Of a stretch of DNA of 64,000 nt, positions 24,540 through 36,689 are shown one piece after another (the stretch's first letter is position 1; every line of letters begins with the position of its first letter). The notes below the pieces were generated by a model. The model was not told the origin of the DNA, searched no databases, and saw only the letters and a program-made list of their open reading frames with translations. This stretch comes from Mya arenaria (taxonomy: Eukaryota > Mollusca > Bivalvia > Myida > Myidae): positions 44,953,929 through 45,017,928 of the forward strand of contig NC_069130.1 in the NCBI RefSeq assembly GCF_026914265.1, written 5' to 3'. The position numbers and the translations under genes are program-made.

Positions 24540-25850
24540 AGCTAGAACTCGGACGGATCTAGGAAATTATGTTTTAGGGGACACAACCTAGCTGTCCACA
24601 TAATACAAACGTGTTGTATGTGTTTTCAAACGTCAGGCGTTAAATTAAAGTTTTTCCAAAGCGTAACAAAGGCACGAATCAAAATCATTAATTATCGTAC
24701 ATTATTAACGTTATCGAGAGGGTCTACTTTGTCACGGACTTAGCGTAATGATAATTGAGTTAATCACCGGCGGCCTCATCTTTAAGCCTTTTTACGAGGT
24801 ATATCCCGAGGCTTGCCGGGGATGACCGAGTTGTTACGATTGGTCGTTTTAAGATGTCTGACCGTTGCATAATGTTTGGTTGTGGGGCGCTCAATATAAA
24901 AAAAAACGCACAAGCAACGCACCGCCGATTTACATATATACTTGAACTACAAGAACAAGAACGGGGCACAGGAAATGTATCAAATAAATGTTTATAATTT
25001 GTGTGCGACAATCTGTCTAACGTTTCCCATCAGCTTCCGAGAAAACAATGTGTAATTATGAATTTGATCAAAATGTCAAGTGCGTCTGCGTAATTCTTGT
25101 TACACAGACTAGACACTGTAATCGTGACATTTCATGTCCTATTTTCTACACTTTAGGCTGATTTAAGCAAACACAACATTTGATGTTCATAAGAAAACCA
25201 GATGTTAAACATATTCTGTTTAAGCCAACGGATATGATATTTATAAGTGTTTAGATTCCGAACAAGTTCTAACAAACTTGTATATACGTTGCCATTTGCC
25301 TAGTTAAATTAAACAACGATTCTGTCCGTCACTCTCGTTGGCACGATATTGCGCGAGAGTGTGGTCTTGTTTTGTGGGTAGAACCTAAGTACGCAGAAAT
25401 TCCGGCTTCTCCGAACCAACTTGCTTACCAATCGGAGCTCCTCGGCCATCTCCGCCATACGAAGAGCCTCGGTGTAAATTAGTAAAAGTAGTTCGTACAT
25501 TTCTTATTAATAATATTCATTATTTGAAGTGTTTTAACGTTTCAGTTTTTATTACTTTGTTCAAATTGATTCCCAGTGAAGTGAATGATTGCATTATTCA
25601 TTAAGATAACAGTCCTAAGGCTTAACTGCTTAATTGAAATTACGCGATCTACTTGCAGCGTAGTAAAATTACTAAGATTTCGAACATTGTCAACCGTCCA
25701 TATACACCCGAAGTTGTTTTCGAAGGAAACTGACCAATGTGTTCCGATTGTCTCACATCCTACCAGGCCGAGAATCGTAAGCATCGGTCAGAAAAACAAG
25801 TGGGCATATCACTGCACTAACCTGACAACCGTTTGTTATTTGTATCAGCA
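24540..25850 (+). repeat. Segmental duplication, downstream block, copy 1
   Basis: Matches about 38300-40045 over its whole length apart from a 321-bp insertion there. Landmarks are CGTACATTATTAACGTTATC, GACTTAGCGTAATGATAATT, CACGATATTGCGCGA.AGTG and GCGATCTACTTGCAGCG. It lies downstream of receptor 2 as its partner lies downstream of receptor 3. Parts are unusually well conserved (for example about 24690-24770), yet I see no convincing coding frame. Confidence 0.85.
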
Positions 25851-26017
25851 CATGCATTAAAATATGTTTTATATATTTGAACAGAAGTTATTGTAAAAGC
25901 CGGTACAGTCATGGAAAAAGCTCACAGGATAATTGCGTGAAATTTTCAGGGCAGTTAAAGTAATATATTAGACAGTGATTGGTGGAAAACAAACAACAGA
26001 CATTTCCGTATTTTGAA

Positions 26018-27116
26018 GATTTTGTATTTTATTCGATGCAACCCCCACTTTACAAAGTCGCAAAATTTATCGGAGAAATACAATTACTAATAAAATGAAA
26101 GTCAAGGTCCCCAATCTTGAAAACGTCCTTGGAATGCTAAGAACAAAATTCGTACACGACCATCTTTATCGTATTAATTAAAGCGTGATTCATCGGTAAA
26201 TAATACAGCTGCCCAGTCCGCTCTGGTCATCCGTAAGCGACGACGAGCCCAGCGTAAACGGGTTAGTTTGGCTTGATCAGTTAAGATAATCCCATGAAAT
26301 GGGCCTCTGCAGCGTACACCATTTTCCCTCAACCTTCTACGCACAGTCTGGGCGCTGATAGGGCGACCATGCGTTCCAACTGTTACCCTCGATGTATCAG
26401 TAGCTCGACGTCGCCTGTCTAGAAGGTGTGTATTCAGAATGTTTCAGTCCTGATTTCTTGTAGTTACTCGTCCTCTTGGTTGGCGTGGCAGGTCTCGGAC
26501 AAAGCCTGCCGTTCTGTAATTACGAAGCAAACGTATTACTGATGTGCGGTGCACGTTCAGCATTCTTGTAACCTAAAAATGAACGAAATTTGCAAGTTTC
26601 TGAAAATGGCCTAAGTTATATTTAATATCTTTTTTTTAAAAGTCTGATCGAAAACGAAATTATAATGACTGGCAAAAAATAAGTAAACGAACACTTACAA
26701 CATTGTAACTCGCACTTGCTCTTTCTTGGTTTGACAGTTTCGGCATTTCGAAAATCTTTCCTAATAACTGATGCAAATGTCAATGCCCATGAATTTAACC
26801 GTTTATTTTTAGACTACTTAGAAAGTTCATGTATTACATACCAGTAAGCACAAGTTTCACGTGCACCGCGCCTCTAAAAACGAGTTCTTGGAAAAATAAA
26901 ATCGATGCCCACATGAGCAATTAAACAGTTATTTATCGGGGGGGGGGAAATAAAAATAAAATCACATTAAAATATAATAATAACAGTGATTATAAAAATG
27001 AAATTTAATTTATTAAAAATTTGCAAGAATACAGTTAAGAATGTGGAGTACTGAGTTTTAGTTGGCTAAATTTGCGACTTTGAAAAAAGGGGTTTTATTG
27101 GATAATTAATAAAATC
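26018..27116 (-). mobile_element. Tc1/mariner-like element, inactive
   Basis: The ends are inverted repeats of about 50 bp: GATTTTGTATTTTATTCGAT...TTTGCGACTTT-type on the left, and TAAATTTGCGACTTTG...AATAAAATC on the right. On the minus strand a transposase starts at 26746 with MPKLSNQERASASYNV. A helix-turn-helix region follows (VTRMLNVHRTSVIRLLRNY), then TVRRRLRENGVRCRGP and the catalytic-domain signature FTDESRF. In-frame stops occur after TTRNQD and after DESRFN, and the last part of the DDE domain is missing, so the element is dead. The first 16 codons are separated from the rest by 126 bases (26573-26698) bounded by GTAAGT and TTTAG on the minus strand, which could be an intron. Confidence 0.8.
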
Positions 27117-27389
27117 TGTTATCTTTTAGAATTCTTTTATTGTAAATTTTATATCAAACAATGTCCTCTGTATTAATCTATATTTCCTGAAAATATTATT
27201 CAGTTCCTTTCGGTAGTTTTAAAGTTATTGCGAAAATGCTACTGGTAGCGTTAGAAAAATTGTTAAGTGTATACGCACTTCCGCCTACAGCGGAACGTTA
27301 CAATACCACCGATTAGTCGTGGAGCTGGCGTTAAGTGGCCGTTAACATACCTTTTTATTGTTTAAATCATTTAGGTTTGAACTGAACGA

Positions 27390-27770
27390 TAAGGAAATGT
27401 GTGGTTGCCATGTACATGAACACTAAAATGGCATTTTGCCAAGCTGAAGTTTTGCTCGTTTGCATTGAAATGTATAAGGAAATTAATTATAAGTGCATAG
27501 CCATATCAGAGAACCGTTTCTACAAGCTACTAGGAAGTAGCTCACAGAAAAGGTTAATTACTAGAAATTTTATCCATTCACTGTAATAAACCATATGATG
27601 TGGATCCATATATGTTTTAAGTTTAATTTTAAGTGTAACCACAAGGAAAAGGTATTGTACATACTTTTATGTCATACTAAAAGATGAATACTCGTGTGCA
27701 TAGATATGAATTTGTATGAATACACTTCTTCTTTAAAGTAACGGCATGGTACCTTTTTACACAAGACTGA
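27390..27770 (+). repeat. Segmental duplication, far-upstream block (receptor 3)
   Basis: Partner of 21335-21530, with an extra 150 bases or so in the middle. It lies just right of the Tc1 element. Confidence 0.7.
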
Positions 27771-28044
27771 ATAAAAACAACTTCAGGCATAAGTTTATTC
27801 AGAGATGAAATGCATATCTAATGTTCAAAGCATATTCAAAACATGAAACAATAATCACTTATTTACTTGTTTAACCATTATTTGAGTACGAGTAGTCGAC
27901 CGTGGATGTCGTTTATTAAAAAAAGGTTTACACATTTATCAAAACATTAGAATACTTTGTATTAACAAAACCTTTTTCTGAGCTTTAATGAATCGGGTCT
28001 AAAGGTTCGCACACCAAGCTATAAAATAACGTGACCTACGAGTT

Positions 28045-28084
28045 TGGGGGATACAATTTCAAATACCCATTTATTGTATCCCCC
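28045..28084. repeat. Short hairpin
   Basis: GGGGGATACAAT and ATTGTATCCCCC form a 12-bp perfect stem with a loop of about 15 bases. Role unknown; possibly the tip of a small palindromic element. Confidence 0.6.
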
Positions 28085-28444
28085 AATGGGTTATAATAAC
28101 GGTGTAAGACAAAACAATGTTATTGTTTTTTGTATATTAATGTTGTTGTTTTTTGGGGGGGTTATCAGTTTATTATATAATTATTTGTTTTATAAATACT
28201 TATGTGAAAAATTGTTTTATCAAGCATATTTTATAGATTTACTTTACAATAAAAAAGTTGGCTGGTCCATTTTGATCATGTGATCTCCATGGAACAACCT
28301 AGAAACCAATTCAAAATGTTCATTCCATTAATATATTTTGTATTTTTTTCTTTGATATATTAAATTGACATTCCAAATGGTCGTCAGTTTTTTTTTAATT
28401 ATTTTCACGAATGAAGACAAAGATAATTATTTAAATTAGGTATC

Positions 28445-30720
28445 TTGAATACTTTTGAATACTCAGCTACCTGTGGTCTAATGCATTTCCCATCAAGGCA
28501 GCAAACGTCATTTACTTTAGACGCTAGTGGCAAAAAGCTTGTTGACTTTATGACCCGACACCACTTAGTCGCCATTAAGGTAATACCTATTTGTACAGGC
28601 GCGATGATATCTAGTAATGTGCCGTATAACAGTGTTAGAGAAACGCTTATTGACCAAGTCTTATTTCAAAGTGAACATTTAAATAGTGTAATATGTTGTA
28701 AAATAGCAAAGGATAATTGTTTAAATGTTTCTAGCCACTGTCTTGTTATTTTTAATATACAAATACAAGTTATCATACCCAAAACGTTTGAAAAGCTCAA
28801 GACCAGACCAGACAACCGACGACATTGATGATTCGTATTGTACTTTGGTAACAACATTGCATACGACTTCTAAGAAGTGTGTGCCAAAGCGATGCTTTAA
28901 CCCATACTTAAATCCAGACTGGAACGTTACTTACGTTATCTTGTTTACATAAAGACATGCAATTTTGAAGGAAACAATTGATAGATGAAAACCGACCACG
29001 AGGGAACGAATTTAAAACATACATAGCATACAAAAAGGCAATAGCTCAATTAAGAAGAAAACATAGCGAAAACTCACAAATGTATATTGAATAGTTAGAA
29101 GCGAAAATTGACCAAGTGGTGGGAATGGACACTAACACATTCTGGCGTTTGATTTAACAGACGCCGGAAGCCAGCGACTAACCAAAGTGTTTGAAATGAA
29201 ATTCGGTGATACTGACAAGAAAAAAACGCACAGGATATAAGGGTTGGTAGAAAACATTTTGCTGATCTATACCAAATAGACGTTAATCCGACCGTTGATG
29301 AGGAGTACCATTTGAACTGCGAAAAAATAAAAATCATCAAATCTTATCTTACGGTTGGAAATACGTCTATTTTCATATAACAGAAAATGTAATACTATAA
29401 TGTTCAAAAACATGAAAAAGGATTATGCAAGTGGTTAAACGACTTGCTCATATCGCTTTTGAGATGTTAAGAGATAATATAGCTACGCTATTCAACGGCG
29501 GAAATAGAAAGAAAAGGGATCCAATCCAAACAGCTGTCGTGCTATTTCGCTGTGTTCTAAAATTTTGAAACTATATCAAAAAGTAATTCTTTTTGAAATG
29601 CAAGATGCAGAGTGGCTGACGTATAATAATATTCAAGACTGCTTACAATAACATTTTAGTTGTATCATGATATCATTGCTCGTCCGTGAAAGCATATATA
29701 TTGCAAATGAAAACAACAGTAAACTGTATACCTTCTCACTGGATGTCCACCAGGCCTTTGATCACGTTAACTTTACAATACTGCTTACAATGTTATTCGA
29801 TGCCCCGGTGTCAACCCATACATGTCAAAAGTTTGTATCAATATGTTCTAAAACATTTACAGTTGTTTATGATCACAAGGATGCGTGTCCGAAGGACTCC
29901 CAATACAGCAAGGTACGAGACAGGGCCAATGTTGGAGTCCAATTTTGTATCTCCTCTATATAAACAACCTCATGGCATTCGTTTTCAATATTAGATGCTC
30001 AACGCATACTGATGCCATGGTTCTTCTTTCACTCAGCAAAATCGGTATAAATGAATTTCTAGAATTTGTAACTCCAATTCATTTAAAGAACGATATCAGT
30101 GTAATGTAAGTAAAACAAAAAAAATGTTTTAATGAAACAAAATAAATGTTTGCATGCAGTAAAAGGTCATGGAGTATTGGAACAGACAGTGTGGACAGTA
30201 ACGTGCACCTTGGAGTCTTATGCAACAAGTACATGCACATACATATTTTAAAGATGCGTGCATTCAGTCTAACAGATTGCGGGGCATCTGATGATAGAAG
30301 TCTACGGTTCCGAGGTTTGGAACAATATTTCAAGAACACAAATGATTTCCCTTAATTGTGTGCATATACAGTTCATGAAGAAAATTCAAGGATTTTTACG
30401 TTCATGAAGGTCGGACGTTACTAGGTTACATCGGCATCGATTGACTAAGAAATTGTCAAGAAAAAACTGCTAGTGTTCGAAAATCTCTGTTAGTTGGACC
30501 CAGAGAAAACAGTAAAACGCATATTTTCACTAAGACTTCTTGCATTTCTTGAAGATCCAAGAACAATAAGATGATTTATTCCGTATTTATATAGAATACT
30601 CTGCAAATACAAACTTTTGAAGCATGTCAACCAATATGTAGAAAATGGACTATTCCCAGAAATATGTAAATGGTAAAAAAACATTGTAAAAAGCATTGCA
30701 ATCGCAGAATATTAATCAAG
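28445..30720 (+). mobile_element. Decayed non-LTR retrotransposon (LINE)
   Basis: The endonuclease end is recognisable in 28445-28830: LDASGKKLVDFM, IPICTGAM, SVRETLIDQVL, then a CLNVSSHCLV stretch where SDH-type residues are expected. Reverse transcriptase pieces follow in shifting frames: LDVHQAFDHVNFTILL (about 29720-29780), GTRQGQCWSPILYLLYINNL (about 29895-29975), and HTDAMVLLS where YADD is expected (about 30005). A thumb-like HLGVLCNKYMH lies near 30210. The C-terminal end reads LCKYKLLKHVNQYVENGLFP near 30600-30660. Frameshifts, stops and the altered YADD box show it is dead. The 5' end is missing and no clear poly(A) tail is seen. It sits between the far- and near-upstream blocks of receptor 3 and partly explains why that unit is longer than unit 2. 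Confidence 0.8.
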
Positions 30721-31960
30721 GCTTTTGAGTGAAAACATCATATGCGATTTTGTGTCTATAAATAAGGAGATATTACCAGGTGTTTTATGGAAGTTTAGCC
30801 AAATATATGGTGAGGAACTTAAATATTGCAGTTCCGTGACGCTAACTCTTAGTTAAATAATAAGCGGGACATACGTTCCTTAATGTACACGCTGTTCTGT
30901 TCAAACGTACTGCATTTCAAAGCATATTTTGTTGTTGTTGTGTACATCAAATGATACTATAAGGCAATGTCTTTGACGAAAACCAAGTTCATTGCTTACT
31001 AAGGAACATTATGGTATATATTTATATGCACTTTTCGAAGCAACTTTTGAAAACGATATCAGGGTTCGAATCAGCTTCGCTATGCGATAATAGTCGACAC
31101 ACATTCAAAACTGTATATAGGTACCAGATTTTTTAGGCAAGCCACTAGCTTAGTTTTTAAATGTATATTTAAACATAGTATAGCGTTATATTTCCTGTAT
31201 TGTTGTACAACAGATGAGTCAAAAATCATGTGTCTATTACAAATATGAATGTGTGGCATTGAAGTTTTCAGGTTTTGTGTTTTGTTTGCTCAAAATATAT
31301 TGCTTTGGTTTGAGATATTTACTGAAAATTGGAATTTCAGAGACATATTGTGGGAAAGGTACCAACAGTATTTAGGCAAACCACTACCTCAGTTTTTAGT
31401 AAAAACTTTTTATCATACATTTCAATAATTATATTGAATTTTCGTGCAATAATGGTACCAGATTTAATAACGTTTTCCGATAAATCTTTCAATAATTATT
31501 CCATGATTTAAGTATAAATTACTTTTAAAATCTGTAAATAAGAAATCATCGCACATTATATTATTTTATCAACTCGCTTTCGTGAAACCAACATAAATGC
31601 AGTCTGAACGTTAATGCGCATGTATTACATTTCATTTTTTTTTTTACAATTAACAACTACTTAGTCCATGTTTATAAATGGACGTATTCTGGGATTGGTG
31701 TATATTGCAGTGTTCAAAGGGAAATGGTCATTTCGTACCCTGACCATTTCGTATTCTCCGATGTTTGGTCATCCCTTTTGTGAGTCAGACACCTCTGTGT
31801 CGGTCAGAATAAAGTTTTTCAGACCACTCATGTAATACCGACATGTCAGCAAAAAAAGAATTGACCTCAATAACAGTCTATTCTTGTGTTATATAAAACC
31901 CGAAATGGTCACAGTGGCGCAGTTGTATGACCATTTTTACAGAGCTTGGGACCTGCGGCC

Positions 31961-32195
31961 GTATTCAATAAGCATCTTAGTGAATATTTCCAACTTAGTG
32001 AGAATTTCGTTATTTTTGACAACGATTATTTTAAATATTCTCTACTTTCATCAGATTTATTCATATGCATATATTGTTCAAACCTTTTTTTAAAATTATT
32101 TTCATAGTTTTGGTGTACAAACATTGTTCGTTGTCTTAAAATGCAAATGAGGAAAAAAGGCAATTGTTCACTAAGTTGAAAAATGTTACTAAGAC
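31961..32195 (-). repeat. Dispersed repeat R1, copy 2 (inverted)
   Basis: The reverse complement matches 2735-2935 and 63575-63785 (TTCACTAAG, CATATGAATAAATCTGATGA, TTTTGACAACGATTATTT-type words). Confidence 0.7.
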
Positions 32196-32441
32196 CCCAA
32201 CATCTCGAAATTCTTAAGCAAAACAAGCCTAAGTTGCTTATTTCCTTAAGCTTAATTTTAACTTAATCTTGATTTTACTAAAAAAAAGTGCATTGTGATT
32301 TTCACAGAGATAATTCCATTTTAAAAGTCCAGATATGTTTTGAGATTGTAAATATTAATTTAATTATACAAAATCTAAACTAGTGTATTTAGTTTGGTTC
32401 TGTTATAAGGGACTTAAGAAGTTTCGAGAAATTGGCGCCTG
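32194..32441. mobile_element. MITE family B, copy 2
   Basis: Left end CCCCAACATCTCGAAATTCT and right end AAGAAGTTTCGAGAAATTGG form inverted repeats like those of 6979-7229. More decayed than copy 1. Confidence 0.75.
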
Positions 32442-32560
32442 TTTCATTTAAGGATCTTCATCTAAACTTTAGAAATCTTTAACATGTAGATACAGCACAG
32501 ATAGCAAAAGGTGATATTTGTTTTCGTTTTTTTAATTGTGTTTTCAACTCCTAAAGTTCA
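32400..32560 (+). repeat. Segmental duplication, near-upstream block (receptor 3)
   Basis: Partner of 21600-21780; begins in the right end of the family B MITE. Confidence 0.7.
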
Positions 32561-32744
32561 TTTTTTACAATAATGACACCAAGTGTTTTTCTTCTCTATT
32601 GTGCTGCTGCATTCTTTTGAAAATAGATTTTCATTTCGAACTTTGTACCGTATTAAAGATGTAGACAATGGGACTGTTTAAGCCTACGTAAAGGCGTTTA
32701 AGTGTATATTTAATGATTCACTTTTGGATTATTACACGAAACGG

Positions 32745-32960
32745 AAGAACGCTTTTCGTTAAGAAGTTTTGCTTATAAAAGTAAGTGTTCTTACATAGAT
32801 GACTAAACATTTGTGACAGAATACTCAATGAGACACTAACACAAACATTAATTCATAAGCGAAATGAAATAAACAGTGTAGCAGAGGTATTTATATTTAT
32901 TATATACTACATTACGTGCACACGCATATGTGTTTTAGGCAATTCATAACAAGTAAAAAG
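32745..32960 (+). repeat. Block shared with 6110-6300
   Basis: Shared words are ACGGAAGAAC, CTCAATGAGACACTAAC and TGTGTTTTAGGCAATTC. It is absent from the matching position upstream of receptor 2. Confidence 0.6.
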
Positions 32961-33112
32961 TATTTGCAGTACGTGATATACCAGTAGTTTGGTATCTACA
33001 TAAAAAATCAAAATAACACGGATTATTGGAAGGTTTCTTTAAAAACAACTTATTGTGTACTTGTCATTATTTAGGTTTGCTAGCAATACTTACTAATTTC
33101 TTTATATACTAC

Positions 33113-33146
33113 TGCTACACAACTACTACTACTACTACTACTGCTG

Positions 33147-33223
<77 letters not shown>

Positions 33224-33290
33224 GCTACTACTACTGCTGCTGCTCCTACTACTACTATTTCCTCTACTATTTCCTCTACTACTACTTCCA
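33113..33290. repeat. (TAC)n microsatellite upstream of receptor 3
   Basis: Long, nearly pure ACT/TAC run, about 450 bp before the start codon. The poly-Thr and poly-Val open frames here are repeat artefacts. Confidence 0.95.
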
Positions 33291-33604
33291 CTAAATGCAA
33301 TTTTTGTTTTGTTTTATGGAGGGAGATGGGTTATAGTTTATATATACTTTTATTAACTGCATACACATTTGCCGCTTTCAAGCGAAGCAAATTCCTTGCT
33401 CACAGACTTGCAGATTAATTATGCTCCTATAATGCTGGTACTCTTATTACAAATAGTTTTTGGATTTAATTTTAGCGGAGATGCACACTTAAAGGCCCTA
33501 AACTGCGTACATAATGTGTTCCTCGGAATGAAAATAATCGATTGTTCACTTCCTTGTACTTATATGATGCTCGTTTAATTCAGAAAATATTTTGGTTTAA
33601 TTTT

Positions 33605-33738
33605 AGGTATCAGGCCGTCCGTCATCATCCGAAAAAGTATCGTAAAGAGTGACAATACCAATAGATAAACTATTTAGGGGTTTAATTCGTGATTTGTTCC
33701 ACGTAGAAGCATCTGTCTCACCCTTTGTCATTTAAAAA
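33605..33738 (+). other. Leader (5' UTR) exon portion of receptor 3
   Basis: Follows a TTTAATTTTAG 3' splice site at 33605. CAGGCCGTCCG...TATCGTAAAGA matches the leaders of copies 1 and 2. Confidence 0.6.
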
Positions 33739-35277
33739 ATGACAACAGAAACAACCGATTTGCTGTCAAATTCTTCACAGAAAGGACATCATTGGACTAC
33801 CACACATAATTGGAATACCACACTGAATTGGAATTCCACAGTGAATTGGGATCCCAATATGAATTCCACCAAATATGATATTGACCAATCGATGAACGGA
33901 AGCGTTACACTGGAACCAGAGTATGGACTTGCTGGAGATATCACCAGCAATCCTGAAAACACGACATACCATCCAATAGAGATGTACGACGACTATTTTT
34001 ACCCAGGATTTTCATTCGAGAAGCCAATATATCAAATTATTTGGGAAGTGATGGTGATAGTCACAGCACTAGTCAATGTATTGGTAATTGTTGTGCTTCT
34101 GAGGAAAAATATGCGATCTCGCACAAACATGATTCTTACAGCTATTGCTTTCGCTGACACATTGACAGGAGTTGTAACTCTTCCAACGTACATCATGGCT
34201 TATCAGAAATTTGTGCCCGCGCAACAGTTTAACTCAAGTGAGTATGGTGGTTTGTATTATGACAACGACATGGAAGTAACAACTGTTTCTGTGCCAAACG
34301 CAACTCTTCCAGCAACAAGTAACAATTACGTTGAAGATAACTCGTTCAACCAATACGACGTGTATGTATTGTCGAAAACTCTGTGTACGTGGTTCATGCT
34401 GACTAAGTTTTTCTTGTCGAAGATTTTCCACACGATGTCAATTTTTCTGACGTTGTTCCTGGGCTTCCAGCGTTTCATGTCCGTTGCTTATCCGTTTATT
34501 GCGAAAAAAACAACAATGAAATCAACGATTGTTACGTGCATAGTGATCTTTACTTTTTCTCCCGTTCTGCATATTTACCACGTTGTAAACGAGAAAGCTC
34601 AAGAAGGCATGTGTGAATGGAAACTTGAAAACTGCGAGGGAGACTGTGTGTTTCTGTGGATTGTCCTGATTTTCAGACATTTCGTCCCATGCACACTTCT
34701 GACCGTGTTTACATTGCTGTTCGTTCGAGAACTAAACAAATCGAGAAGGATCGGAGGGAACCGCGAACAAAATGCACGCCGCGAGCGGGAAAACAGGCGT
34801 GCTACTATCATCGTCATAGCGATCGTCATCGTGTTCCTGATTCCCGAAATCCCCTATGGGATCTTTCTTCTCTTTTCCGTAATCAGCAGGCACACAAACA
34901 AGAAGTTTGATTTGGAAAAGAATCGCCTAATCCATGCCATCTACGAGCTCACCCTGATAGCCTCTTTTCACGTAAACTTTTACATCTACACCTTTCTGAA
35001 CAAACGTTTCCGCGAAGGGCTCAAGCGAACAATCGTTTACCCAGTTCAGACGTTGTTCGGACGTACATACCGATGGTCGGTATCGCGAAGTCAAACTGGA
35101 CGCACAAGTGAATCGCCAGGGAGAACATTGAATTCAAGTCTGAGTTCCAAGAACGAAACAATGTTAAGGCAGATGAATCCGGGCCAGGTAGGGAAGGCGT
35201 TAAACGAAGATTCCAACCTGACTGAAACAAAACTTACAAATGGTACAAGTGTTTCCACGGACTCCAAAAATGAGTAG
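33739..35277 (+). CDS. Class A GPCR, peptide-receptor-like (copy 3, intact)
   Basis: This receptor has 512 residues in one exon. Its N-terminus carries an imperfect six-residue repeat at about 17-44 (HHWTTT HNWNTT LNWNST VNWDPN MNST), supplying N-x-T sites, then FYPGFSFEKPIY before TM1. Approximate segments are TM1 100-122, TM2 131-155, TM3 215-245, TM4 263-283, TM5 304-330, TM6 356-381 and TM7 398-420. It has GFQRF at the TM3 end, PEIPYG in TM6, NFYIY in TM7 and a Cys-rich ECL2 (MCEWKLENCEGDC). ECL1 between TM2 and the TM3 Cys is about 55 residues, with an N-glycosylation site (NAT). The tail is Ser/Thr-rich with further NxT/S words. Closest relative here is broken copy 2; copy 1 is next. 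Probable neuropeptide or related peptide receptor; ligand unknown. A poly(A) signal AATAAA at 35588 falls inside the family A MITE. Confidence 0.9.
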   Translation: MTTETTDLLSNSSQKGHHWTTTHNWNTTLNWNSTVNWDPNMNSTKYDIDQSMNGSVTLEPEYGLAGDITSNPENTTYHPIEMYDDYFYPGFSFEKPIYQIIWEVMVIVTALVNVLVIVVLLRKNMRSRTNMILTAIAFADTLTGVVTLPTYIMAYQKFVPAQQFNSSEYGGLYYDNDMEVTTVSVPNATLPATSNNYVEDNSFNQYDVYVLSKTLCTWFMLTKFFLSKIFHTMSIFLTLFLGFQRFMSVAYPFIAKKTTMKSTIVTCIVIFTFSPVLHIYHVVNEKAQEGMCEWKLENCEGDCVFLWIVLIFRHFVPCTLLTVFTLLFVRELNKSRRIGGNREQNARRERENRRATIIVIAIVIVFLIPEIPYGIFLLFSVISRHTNKKFDLEKNRLIHAIYELTLIASFHVNFYIYTFLNKRFREGLKRTIVYPVQTLFGRTYRWSVSRSQTGRTSESPGRTLNSSLSSKNETMLRQMNPGQVGKALNEDSNLTETKLTNGTSVSTDSKNE

Positions 35278-35550
35278 CAGAGACTACAGAACAACCCAAA
35301 TACGACATTCTTCATCAACGAGTCACAATTCATGGCGTGAGATTCCAAGGATTACAAGGGCCAAGTTATAAGTGCGGCATTATAATGAAATCGTTCTTAT
35401 GTTCTTGCCCTTTATAGGCTGCGATAGGAATGTCCATAATTCCATTAAATTTCACCAATGAATTCAGTTAATTAACTGTTTTCGTTTTGAAGAACTTTTG
35501 TTACTAAGGTTGTCATCCCTTCGATTATTCGAAACCTTCAGTGAATTTGT

Positions 35551-35921
35551 TAAAGATGCACTCTTACTCCCAAATAAGATTTACAACAATAAATGAAATT
35601 GTTTTAACAGTCCTTATGGATGAATAAATGTCGAAAACGATGGTTCTTATGAAGGATACCGAATTTAATTTGAAATAAATGTGAATGAAACACGGTATTT
35701 CTACCTTTAAATGTATAGTAGATCACAGTAAATCTTTTAGCATTCACCAATCATTTAATACTTTACGCTTTCTGCTGTTAAATACACGGTTACAATCTTG
35801 TTTTCAGCAATTAATATTTTCAATAATTGCATTATTTTGTAAGTAGTTGAAAGTTTATCACTCAAAATTTGTGTTTGTTATACATATGTATGTATTGATT
35901 TTGAATAATAGTGTCACTTTA
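35551..35921 (+). mobile_element. MITE family A, copy 3
   Basis: Ends TAAAGATGCACTCTTACTCC and AATAGTGTCACTTTA. It starts 274 bases after the stop of receptor 3 and contains the first AATAAA after it, so it may supply the transcript's 3' end. Confidence 0.8.
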
Positions 35922-36689
35922 ATGCAGCGCCAAAACGCGTGCAGATGTTTTCCTATAAAATCAGGTTATGAGTCAAAGGAATATCATCCATTTGAAGTAT
36001 ATGAGGTTCTAAGTCGGTTTTTTTTATAATGACGAAAGTTTTGTTTATTTGATTTTATTGTTTCTGTATCTATTTTTATAGTTTATCATACCTTTATTTG
36101 CATATTTTTGTTCTTATTTTTGTTGTTGATATTTCTGAAAAATTTTATATTTTTTTTAATTTCTTATTATTTCTCAATTATTAGTTTATATCTATATATA
36201 AGTCCAAATAAACCTATATATTTGTTTTGCTTATTAAATTGCTATTTGTTCATTTTTGCATCCGACGATCGTAAGACGAAATAATTATATGCAATGGAAT
36301 TTCAGTGCTTTCGATAGTGTAAAAGTGTATAATAAGGTAAAAAGGAGTTGACCAAATTTTACGAAAAAATATAATATAATAGTTGCGATCTAAAAGCATT
36401 TGCATTTTTATCGGAAAAGTCTGTCGCCATTATAAGTATGCTTTTTTGTCAAAATGCACCCGACTTCTTATATTTTTAAAAATGGTTTCTTAGAAAGCTA
36501 ACGAAACTTCATGTGTTTTATTATTGGGGCGTCAATAAATATTAACATACGGAAGTGTGCTCTTGAGAGCATTAGTTTGAAATACAATGATCAACATTGA
36601 TGGAAGTAAGCCAGTTTGAGTGTGGTTTGCAACTATACGCCTTTATAAAATACAAAAATATCAATTTTAAAGACGCACTCTTACATGTA

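Noticed and set aside
25309-25500. Minus-strand exon ending RMAEMAEELRL before GTAAGC
   Set aside because: The duplicated copy near 39660 does not keep the frame, so coding is unlikely.
28445-30720. LTR-type or virus-like element
   Set aside because: Endonuclease-then-reverse-transcriptase order and absence of long terminal repeats indicate a LINE.
33026-33418. Threonine-rich protein
   Set aside because: It is the translation of the (TAC)n microsatellite; the minus-strand poly-Val frame has the same cause.
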